A DNA stretch of 12,340 bases from an uncultured bacterium (GTDB lineage: Bacteria > Planctomycetota > Planctomycetia > Pirellulales > UBA1268): positions 1 through 12,340 of the forward strand of contig CALGAS010000274.1 of the NCBI GenBank assembly GCA_937959175.1. Reading direction: 5' to 3'. Both the position numbers and the translations under genes were made by a program. Below are positions 6,508 to 12,340 of this stretch, one piece after another; within the stretch, counting starts at the first letter, position 1, and each line of letters begins with the position of its first letter. Below the pieces are notes generated by a model. That model was not told where the DNA came from, did no database searches, and worked only from the letters and a program-made list of their open reading frames with translations.

Positions 6508-9500
6508 GTCGAGGTTGAGGATCAGGTTTGCCAGCAGCGTGGCGGCGGCGTGGTCGGCCGGGGTGGTCGTCGCCTCCCCAAAAATCTCACCGGGGTCAGT
6601 GGCGGTGAGATACGTGGCTGCCGCGGACCCGTCGGCTGCGAAGCGTCCGCGGCCGCGGGCGAATTCGCGGACGAGCACGTCGCATTCGGCGGGGGTCGGC
6701 TCGCGGAAGAGCACGCGACGGAACATTGCGGCGACCAGTTTTTTCGGCTCGGCTTGGCCGGCCGAGGCGTGCTCGGCGAGCACCCGCTCGGCCAAGCCGC
6801 GGGCTGCTTCGAGGTAGACCAGGTCGTTCAGGAGCGTGAGCGCCTGCAGCGGCGTGTTGGTCCGCGGCAGATTCACCTCGCAGCTGCGACGCTGGGCCGA
6901 GTCGAAGAGGAAGGTCGGGGCGATGCTCCGCCGCCAGAAGGCGTAGAGCGTGCGGCGATGCTGGGCCGGCCCGGCGGATGGCTCGTAGGTGAAGCGGCCC
7001 ATGAAGAGTTCCTCCCAGACGCCGGGTGGCTGCCAGGGGCGGACGGGCGGCCCGCCGACGGCCGGATTCAGGAGGCCCGCTGCGGCGAGGGCCTGGTCGC
7101 GGAGCATCCAGCTCGCCAGCCGATACCGCGGCCCCCGGGCCAGCAGCCGGTTGGCCGGATCGCGGGCGGCCAGCTCGGCGGAGACGGCCGAATCCTGCCG
7201 GTAGGTGCGGCTGGTGAGCACGAGCTCGAGCAGCCGCTTCACGTCCCAGCCTCCTTCGCGAAACTCGACCGCCAGCCAGTCGAGCAACTCGGGGTGACTG
7301 GGCCGTTCTCCCTGCAGCCCGAAGTCCTCGACTGTCCGCACGAGCCCCGCGCCGAAGGCGATCTGCCAGAGATGGTTGACCGCCACGCGGGCCGTGAGCG
7401 GATTGCTCGGAGCGACGAGCCAGTTGGCCAGATCGAGCCGCGTGGCCGGCCGGCCGGGCAGCATCACCGACATCCTGCCGAGGGCCGCCGGCGCCCCTTG
7501 CGAAACGACATCTCCCTTGGCGTCCCAGACTCCGCGGACGAGCAGGTGCGTCGTGCGGGGCGTTTTCCGTTCGGCCAGCACCATCACCTCGACCTTCCGC
7601 GCCGCCTTCGCCTCAGCGAGCTGACGCTTGGCGACGTCGAGGGCCCGCTTGGCGACCTGATAAGGCTCGTGGTCGGCGAGGAACTCTTCGAGGAGCCGCT
7701 TGCGGAGCGGCCCGGGCAGGTGCTCGACCGCCTCACCCGGCTGGTCGATCCGGGCCAACGCCGCCAGCGGCGGCTCCTCGACGCTCCGCACCGCCGGGCC
7801 CGCGCTCGCGATCGCGGAGATCCGAAACCGGCCGACGTTCGCCCCGCCCAGCGTGGACCGCTGGCGGATCTCGAACACCAGCCGCTCGCCGGCCTCGAGC
7901 ACGAGCGGCTCGGCCAGTGCAAACACGGCCAGGTGCCGCTCGGCATCGGGCTGTTCACGGGTGCTCCAGCCGTTGCGGGGGTCGTCGTCGAGGACGTCCC
8001 TTACCGCGCCGTAGCCCCGGTGTTTCTTCGGATCGTCGGAATGGTCGGCGACTGCCGCGGCGAACGAGAGCTCGCGGACCTGCGCCGTGCCCTCGGTCGT
8101 GACGCGGGCCTTGACGTCGGTGACGACGAAGTGCCCCTGCGGCCCCCGGCCGAAGCCGCCGTCGGTGTGCGAGGGATGGGGGAAGACCTCGAGCCTGAGG
8201 CCCGTGATCCGCGCGAGCGGAGTCGTGGCGGCGACGAAATAATCGTCCTGGTTGGCCGCGGGGCCTCGGGCCTGCACGGTGCCGTCGGGCTCGACGGTGA
8301 ACTGCGTGCCCTCGCTCGACGTCACGGATGAGACGGCCAGCGGCTGCCAGTCGGCGGATCCGGGCGATTCCCGCAGCCGGGCGTGCTCGGCTGCGACCCA
8401 GGCGGCGAAGGGCGCTTCGGCGGCCTTGCGGGCAGCGTCGTGGGCCGGCTGGCGGGCGGCGACCAAGGCCTCGGCCTCGCGGATCGCCCGGGCGACGTGA
8501 GGCGACTCGACGGCGAGATACGGCTTCGCCGCGCGGCCGGCCTGGCCGCTCTCGTCGATCGAGTCGAAGAAGGCGGCCAGGGCGTAATACTCGTGCTGCG
8601 AGACGGGATCGTACTTGTGGGAGTGGCACTGGCAGCAGCCGAGCGTGAGGCCGAGCCAGGCGGTGCCGGTCGTGTTGACGCGATCGATCACGTAGTCGAT
8701 CCGCGACTCCTCGGCGTCGCGGCCCCCCTCGCCGTTGGTCATGTGGTTGCGGTGGAAGCAGGTGGCGAGCTTTTGGGCGGCGGTGGCGTCGGGCAGCAGG
8801 TCGCCGGCGGTCTGCTCGACGGTGAACCGGTCGAACGGCAGGTTCGTGTTGAAGGCCTCGACCACCCAGTCGCGCCAGGGCCAGTTGGTGCGGTTGGCAT
8901 CGGCCTGGAAGCCGTCGGTGTCGGCGTAGCGGGCGACGTCGAGCCACCACATCGCCATCCGCTCGCCGTAGTGGGGCGACGCGAGGAGCGTGCGGACGTA
9001 GCCGCTCCAGGCGGCTTCGAACCTGCCGGCGGCCGCGGCGGCTTCGAGCGCGGCGACGTCGGCGGCGTCGGGCGGCAGGCCGGTGAGGTCGAAAGCGGCG
9101 CGGCGGGCGAGCGTGTGGGGCGGGGCCGCGGGGGCGAGGCTGAGCCCTTCGCGAGCGAGCCGCTCGGCGACGAAGGCATCGACGGGGTGCGCTTCACCGG
9201 CGTCGGGCACGGCCGGCCGCAGCGGCGGCTCGAAGGCCCAGTGGCTGCCCCAGGGAGCGCCTGCGCCGATCCAAGCCGTGAGGAGCTGCACCTGCTCGGG
9301 CGTGAGCGGCTGCTTGTGGGCGGTCGGCGGCGGCATCTGCACGTCGGGGTCGGTCGCCGTGATCCGGGCGAGCAGTTCACTGGCGGCCGGCTCGTCGAGA
9401 TCGACTGCGGCCAAGAGCCCCTCGCGGGTGTCGAGTCGGAGGTCAGCCTCGCGATGCCCCTCGTCGGGCCCGTGGCAGGCGAAGCAGTTTTCCGAGAGCA

Positions 9501-9645
9501 GCGGGAGGATGTCGCGGCCGAAGCGGACCGTTTCGGCCGCGGGCCCCTCGGCCCGGCCGCCGGCGGCGACGACGAGCGGGAGCATCAGGCCGAGGACTGC
9601 GGCACTTTGGCGCGAGGCGATCGTGAGAAGGGCAGGCAATCGCAT
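6487..9645 (-). CDS. PSCyt1-DUF1549-DUF1553 (PSD1) exported cytochrome-like protein (PSD1-B)
   Basis: A 1052-residue paralogue of PSD1-A. It opens with a hydrophobic N-terminus (about 1-33, signal peptide likely) and a PSCyt1 domain with CFACH at 54-58 and a candidate axial Met near 104 (VQMPPP). DUF1549/PSCyt2 follows (about 150-365), with CQCH preceded by C, giving CxxCH at 337-341. The middle (about 430-615) carries a beta-rich module in place of the LamG of PSD1-A, with LRLEVFPHPS, GPQGHFVVTDVKA, DDDPRNGWST and RFRISAIA. A short coiled-coil-like stretch follows (about 655-685). DUF1553 covers about 735-1050, with NHLWQIAFG and PRTNTPLQAL. A periplasmic haem protein of unknown partner is inferred. 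The ATG at 9645 has no clear Shine-Dalgarno; Met21 is an alternative start. It is first of a two-gene unit with DUF1501-B and divergent from the PAS-AraC gene. Confidence 0.95.
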   Translation of the reverse strand: MRLPALLTIASRQSAAVLGLMLPLVVAAGGRAEGPAAETVRFGRDILPLLSENCFACHGPDEGHREADLRLDTREGLLAAVDLDEPAASELLARITATDPDVQMPPPTAHKQPLTPEQVQLLTAWIGAGAPWGSHWAFEPPLRPAVPDAGEAHPVDAFVAERLAREGLSLAPAAPPHTLARRAAFDLTGLPPDAADVAALEAAAAAGRFEAAWSGYVRTLLASPHYGERMAMWWLDVARYADTDGFQADANRTNWPWRDWVVEAFNTNLPFDRFTVEQTAGDLLPDATAAQKLATCFHRNHMTNGEGGRDAEESRIDYVIDRVNTTGTAWLGLTLGCCQCHSHKYDPVSQHEYYALAAFFDSIDESGQAGRAAKPYLAVESPHVARAIREAEALVAARQPAHDAARKAAEAPFAAWVAAEHARLRESPGSADWQPLAVSSVTSSEGTQFTVEPDGTVQARGPAANQDDYFVAATTPLARITGLRLEVFPHPSHTDGGFGRGPQGHFVVTDVKARVTTEGTAQVRELSFAAAVADHSDDPKKHRGYGAVRDVLDDDPRNGWSTREQPDAERHLAVFALAEPLVLEAGERLVFEIRQRSTLGGANVGRFRISAIASAGPAVRSVEEPPLAALARIDQPGEAVEHLPGPLRKRLLEEFLADHEPYQVAKRALDVAKRQLAEAKAARKVEVMVLAERKTPRTTHLLVRGVWDAKGDVVSQGAPAALGRMSVMLPGRPATRLDLANWLVAPSNPLTARVAVNHLWQIAFGAGLVRTVEDFGLQGERPSHPELLDWLAVEFREGGWDVKRLLELVLTSRTYRQDSAVSAELAARDPANRLLARGPRYRLASWMLRDQALAAAGLLNPAVGGPPVRPWQPPGVWEELFMGRFTYEPSAGPAQHRRTLYAFWRRSIAPTFLFDSAQRRSCEVNLPRTNTPLQALTLLNDLVYLEAARGLAERVLAEHASAGQAEPKKLVAAMFRRVLFREPTPAECDVLVREFARGRGRFAADGSAAATYLTATDPGEIFGEATTTPADHAAATLLANLILNLDEAITHE

Positions 9646-9733
9646 GCCACAACCATGGCAGCAAGTGGCCGCCGGGTCTTGTATCGCAGCGGGCGGGCTT
9701 GGTACGTTTTGACCATTTCCGCCGGGTGCGACT
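9646..9733. promoter_or_regulatory. Divergent intergenic region, candidate operator at 9700-9715
   Basis: Eighty-eight bases separate the starts of PSD1-B (minus) and the PAS-AraC gene (plus), so promoters for both must lie here or inside the genes. No convincing -35/-10 pair is visible. The inverted repeat TGGT, eight bases, ACCA at 9700-9715 is a possible regulator site, but four-base arms are weak evidence. Confidence 0.35.
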
Positions 9734-10531
9734 GTGCCTCATGCCCCCTTCGATCCCGCCGCCTTTCAGGCCGAGTTCTTCGCCCGGGCCGTCGGGGCCG
9801 GCTCGCTCGTCGCACTCTTCACGTCGCTGCCGCACACCTATTTCTTCGCCAAGGACCGGCAGGGCCGGTTCGTGGCGGTCAACCACCTGTTTCTCGACAA
9901 CCACGGCCTCGGGCAGGAGGCCGACGCGATCGGGAAGACCGATCGCGACTTTCACCCGCTGGTGCTTTCCGAGGCCTACATGGCCGAGGACGAGCGAGTG
10001 ATGAGTTCGGGCCGGCCGCTCCCGGGCCAACTCTGGATGGTGCCCCACCGCCGCGGAGCGCCCCGCTGGTACGTCTGCACGAAGGTGCCGATCCGCGACG
10101 GGGCGGGCCGCGTGATCGGCGTCGCCGGGGCGATGGAGCGGGTCAACGATCCGGCCTTGCTGTCGCGGTATTTCGCCGAACTGATGCCGGTGATTCGACA
10201 CGTGGAGGAACACTTCCCCGGCAGCGTCTCGATGGCCGAGATGGCCCGGCTGGCCGGCCTCTCACCGACCCACTTCAACCGCCGCTTCCGGCAGTTGCTG
10301 CGGATGACACCCACGGCCTACCTGCGGGCTGTTCGCGTGCAGCGGGCCCGCACCCTCCTGGCCACCACCCGGAAATCCCTGGCGGAGATCGCCGCCCTGA
10401 CCGGCTTCACCGACCAGAGCCACTTCACGAAGCGGTTCCGCCAGACCACCGGGCTCACCCCCGACGCCTACCGCAAGCGGTTCCAAGAAAAGGTGCCAGC
10501 CACCAAATTTGGGCAAAATAGGGGAGACTGA
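9734..10531 (+). CDS. PAS-AraC family transcriptional regulator
   Basis: A 265-residue cytoplasmic regulator. Residues about 28-138 look like a PAS sensor (PHTYFFAKDRQGRFVAVN, then a strand pair ending VPIRDGAGRVIGVAGAMERV). Residues about 150-250 form the two-helix-turn-helix AraC/XylS DNA-binding domain, with VSMAEMARLAGLSPTHFNRR at 165-184 and the AraC signature KSLAEIAALTGFTDQSHFTK around 214-233, then FRQTTGLTPDAYRKRF. The ligand is unknown; PAS domains bind small molecules or cofactors. The start is GTG at 9734: a stop lies 24 bases upstream in frame and the nearby ATG at 9741 is out of frame. The last residues, EKVPATKFGQNRGD, lie beyond the family's usual end and come from a palindromic repeat beginning at 10488, so the native stop was displaced. 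Its divergent position suggests control of PSD1-B and perhaps of DUF1080. Confidence 0.93.
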   Translation: MPHAPFDPAAFQAEFFARAVGAGSLVALFTSLPHTYFFAKDRQGRFVAVNHLFLDNHGLGQEADAIGKTDRDFHPLVLSEAYMAEDERVMSSGRPLPGQLWMVPHRRGAPRWYVCTKVPIRDGAGRVIGVAGAMERVNDPALLSRYFAELMPVIRHVEEHFPGSVSMAEMARLAGLSPTHFNRRFRQLLRMTPTAYLRAVRVQRARTLLATTRKSLAEIAALTGFTDQSHFTKRFRQTTGLTPDAYRKRFQEKVPATKFGQNRGD

Positions 10532-10573
10532 AGCTGCGCAGCTTACCCAGATTTGGTGGCTGGCACCTTTTTT
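10488..10573. repeat. 26-bp inverted repeat, REP-like element overlapping the AraC 3' end
   Basis: The left arm at 10488-10513 (AAAAGGTGCCAGCCACC then AAATTTGGG) matches the reverse complement of 10546-10571 at 25 of 26 positions, the difference being at 10509. A separate palindrome lies in the centre. The right arm is followed by six T ending at 10573, so on the plus strand it reads as a strong stem with a T-tract and probably terminates the AraC transcript. The AAAAGG...CCTTTT ends resemble the other two palindromes here, but the arm interior differs. Confidence 0.88.
10531..10544. repeat. 14-bp perfect palindrome at the repeat centre
   Basis: AAGCTGCGCAGCTT is a perfect self-complementary sequence lying between the two long arms. 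It overlaps the last base of the AraC stop codon (TGA, 10529-10531). Confidence 0.85.
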
Positions 10574-10590
10574 GACGCGGGGTTAGTTTT

Positions 10591-10608
10591 GTTGGCTCGG
10601 TCACCAAC
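10591..10608. promoter_or_regulatory. Small inverted repeat upstream of the DUF1080 gene
   Basis: GTTGG, eight bases, CCAAC lies 37 bases before the DUF1080 start. It could be an operator half-site pair or a leader hairpin. No confident promoter hexamers are seen between 10574 and 10644. GGAAGAG at 10634-10640 serves as the Shine-Dalgarno. Confidence 0.3.
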
Positions 10609-10644
10609 CCACCCGCCAACCACCCTCGCCTTCGGAAGAGCCTC

Positions 10645-11985
10645 ATGTCCCATCGTTCACCGGCCTCGGATCTCGCTGTTCTCTTCGCCGCCTTGGCGTG
10701 TGTCTTTTCCGGCACGTTTCGAGTCTTGGCAGTCGAGCCGGGGCTGACCGCGGCACCCGAGGGCTCGCGGGCCCTCTTCAACGGCAAGGATCTCACCGGC
10801 TGGCGGGGGATGGGCACCGAGAACCCCTACCAACTCGCCGCCAAATCGCCTGAAGCGCAGGCGGCGTTCTTCGCCAAGAATCAGCCGGGCATCGACGCCC
10901 ACTGGAAGGTGGTCGATGGCGTGCTCGTCAACGACGGGCAGGGGCCGTACCTGACCACGATCGACGACTTCGGCGATATCGAACTCTGGGTGGACTACAA
11001 GACGGTGCCCAAGGCCGACAGCGGCATCTACCTGCGGGCCACGCCCCAGGTGCAGATCTGGGACTCGACCGAGACCGCGAAGTTCAAGATCGGTGCCAAC
11101 AAGGGGTCGGGTGGTCTTTGGAACAACAGCCCCGGTGCCCCCGGCAAGGATCCGCTCGTGCTGGCCGACAAGCCGTTTGGCGAGTGGAACCGCTTCCGGA
11201 TCGTGCAGGTCGGTGCCCGGACGACCGTCTGGCTCAACGACAAGCTCGTGGTCGACAACGCGATCATGGAAAACTACTGGGACCGCAAGAAGCCACTGTT
11301 GCGCCGCGGGCCGATCCAGCTCCAGACCCATGGCGGCGAGATCTGCTGGCGGAACGTGATGGTTCGCGAGATCGGCTCCGAGGAGGCCAACCGCTGGCTG
11401 CGGGATCACGCCGGTGAGGGCTTCGAGCCGGTCTTCAACGGCACCGACCTCGCCGGCTGGGCCGGGGCGACCGACAACTATGAGGTGGTCGACGGGGCGA
11501 TCCGCTGCAAGCCGGGCAAGGGGGGCACGCTGCACACCACCGAGGAATACGGCGACTTCGTGGCCCGGCTCGAGTTTCGCCTGCCGCCCGGGGGCAACAA
11601 CGGCCTGGCAATCCGCTATCCCGGCAGCGGCGACACCGCCTACACCGGGATGTGCGAGCTGCAGGTGCTCGACTCGGAGCATCCCAAGTATGAAAAGCTC
11701 GACGCCCGCCAGTATCATGGCTCGGTCTACGGCGTGGTGGCCGCCGAGCGGGGCTACCTGCGGCCGACCGGTGAGTGGAACGAGCAAGAAGTGACGGTGA
11801 AAGGCAGCCGGATCAAAGTCGAACTCAACGGCTCGGTAATCCTCGATGCCGACGTCGCCGCCGTGAAGGACTTCATGGGGGGCAAGCCGCACCCTGGAGT
11901 GAACCGGACAAGCGGCTTCTTCGGCTTTGCCGGCCACGGTGACGCCGTCGAGTTTCGCAACGTCGCAATCAAGCGGCTCGACTGA
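10645..11985 (+). CDS. Exported protein with two DUF1080 (3-keto-disaccharide hydrolase-like) domains
   Basis: A 446-residue protein with an N-terminal hydrophobic signal (about 8-30, ending FRVLAVEP). Two DUF1080 (PF06439) domains follow. Domain 1 (about 41-243) starts with LFNGKDLTGW and contains DSGIYLRATPQVQIWD. Domain 2 (about 260-445) starts with VFNGTDLAGW and contains NNGLAIRYPGSG, MCELQVLD and SGFFGFAGHGDAVEFRN. The fold is a concanavalin-like beta-sandwich. The family includes 3-keto-glycoside hydrolases, and many planctomycete members are uncharacterised, so a periplasmic carbohydrate role is inferred and not proven. The ATG at 10645 has GGAAGAG just upstream. It follows the PAS-AraC gene but is separated from it by a likely terminator palindrome, so it probably has its own promoter. 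Confidence 0.94.
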   Translation: MSHRSPASDLAVLFAALACVFSGTFRVLAVEPGLTAAPEGSRALFNGKDLTGWRGMGTENPYQLAAKSPEAQAAFFAKNQPGIDAHWKVVDGVLVNDGQGPYLTTIDDFGDIELWVDYKTVPKADSGIYLRATPQVQIWDSTETAKFKIGANKGSGGLWNNSPGAPGKDPLVLADKPFGEWNRFRIVQVGARTTVWLNDKLVVDNAIMENYWDRKKPLLRRGPIQLQTHGGEICWRNVMVREIGSEEANRWLRDHAGEGFEPVFNGTDLAGWAGATDNYEVVDGAIRCKPGKGGTLHTTEEYGDFVARLEFRLPPGGNNGLAIRYPGSGDTAYTGMCELQVLDSEHPKYEKLDARQYHGSVYGVVAAERGYLRPTGEWNEQEVTVKGSRIKVELNGSVILDADVAAVKDFMGGKPHPGVNRTSGFFGFAGHGDAVEFRNVAIKRLD

Positions 11986-12003
11986 CGCGGGCCACCGTTA
12001 TCA

Positions 12004-12026
12004 CCTGACGCTTCGCGGGCCGCAGG
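12004..12026. terminator. Weak hairpin between convergent genes
   Basis: CCTG (12004-12007) can pair with CAGG (12023-12026), with an inner CGC/GCG stem around TTC. No T-tract is present, so a terminator role for the convergent DUF1080 and sulfatase genes is only a possibility. The rest of 11986-12031 shows nothing else. Confidence 0.2.
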
Positions 12027-12031
12027 CTTAC

Positions 12032-12340
12032 TCAAGGCAGCTTCCGCTGGTCGAGCCGTTCGCCCGCCGGCGGCCGCACCGGGATCTCGAGGCCACCGCT
12101 GGCGGCGAGTTCCTCGAACAGCTGCGTCCGCAGTCGCTTGGCGAGGTCGGCGAAGGCGGGCACCTGGATGAGGTTGTGCCGCTCGTGGGGGTCGGTCTGG
12201 AGGTCATAGAGGGCGTCGAGATCCCAGACGCCGTGGTGATAGACGTACTTGTAGCGGTCGGTTCGCAGGGCGAAGAGCGTGGGCGTGGCGGGGAAGTTCC
12301 ATTCCCAGTGGTACTCGTAGAAGAAATGATCCCTCCAGCC
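12032..12340 (-). CDS. Sulfatase, C-terminal fragment (cut by the window edge)
   Basis: The minus-strand frame is open from the right edge to the stop TGA at 12032-12034, giving 102 residues. It reads DHFFYEYHWEWNFPATPTLF, then LRTDRYKYVYHHGVWDLDALYDLQTDPHERHNLI, the usual C-terminal end of family S1 arylsulfatases in planctomycetes (RTDRYKYI ... ELYDLxxDPxExxNL). The catalytic N-terminal half with the Cys/Ser formylglycine motif lies outside the window, so activity cannot be judged. Sulfatases of this type remove sulfate esters, often from polysaccharides, usually after export. It converges on the DUF1080 gene, leaving 46 bases between stops. Confidence 0.9.
   Translation of the reverse strand, partial: GWRDHFFYEYHWEWNFPATPTLFALRTDRYKYVYHHGVWDLDALYDLQTDPHERHNLIQVPAFADLAKRLRTQLFEELAASGGLEIPVRPPAGERLDQRKLP

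Noticed and set aside
5977..8331. 784-codon plus-strand open frame opposite PSD1-B and DUF1501-B
   Set aside because: It is antisense to clearly recognisable domains. The protein is low-complexity, rich in R, G, A and P, with no family motif. High GC at third codon positions leaves such frames open.
9699..10001. Alternative ATG-led frame at the start of the AraC gene
   Set aside because: It is in a different frame from the PAS and AraC domains and encodes low-complexity sequence.
8383..10521. 712-codon plus-strand open frame crossing PSD1-B and the AraC gene
   Set aside because: It covers PSD1-B in antisense and the AraC gene out of frame, and has no domain. The real AraC frame starts at GTG 9734.

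Overview
The window is GC-rich DNA from a planctomycete, most likely a member of the Pirellulales. The basis is the gene content: two PSCyt1/DUF1549/DUF1553 (PSD1) proteins, two DUF1501 proteins, a tandem DUF1080 protein and the tail of a sulfatase, a combination typical of planctomycete genomes. No rRNA, tRNA, CRISPR array or complete transposon was seen. No stretch longer than 300 bases lacks a gene. I worked by reading alone, so family names rest on motif recognition and not on searches.

Layout. Positions 1-109 hold a REP-like palindrome cut by the left edge and then the 3' flank of the first gene. From 110 to 9645 four genes lie on the minus strand as two tandem pairs. In transcription order they are PSD1-B (9645-6487), DUF1501-B (6494-5046, overlapping PSD1-B by 8 bases), PSD1-A (4876-1700) and DUF1501-A (1597-110). 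PSD1-A has its own probable -10 box, a roughly 100-base structured leader and a strong Shine-Dalgarno. A 25-bp perfect inverted repeat separates PSD1-A from DUF1501-A. On the plus strand, divergent from PSD1-B across 88 bases, is a PAS-AraC regulator (9734-10531). It is followed by a second large palindrome and then an exported two-domain DUF1080 protein (10645-11985). The window ends in a convergent sulfatase fragment (12032-12340, minus strand).

How it may work together. Each PSD1 protein is an exported, presumably haem-binding protein with CxxCH motifs, paired with a Tat-exported DUF1501 partner. Their biochemical roles are not established. DUF1080 (3-keto-disaccharide hydrolase-like) and sulfatase neighbours fit periplasmic breakdown of complex, possibly sulfated, carbohydrates. 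The PAS-AraC protein is the obvious candidate regulator.

Most unusual points: (1) three palindromic REP/BIME-like elements with AAAAGG...CCTTTT-type ends, two of which intrude on gene ends; one supplies the last codons of the AraC gene and one contains the apparent ATG of DUF1501-A; (2) a likely TTG start for DUF1501-A just outside the repeat; (3) a foldable 5' leader on PSD1-A with a GCAA tetraloop hairpin.
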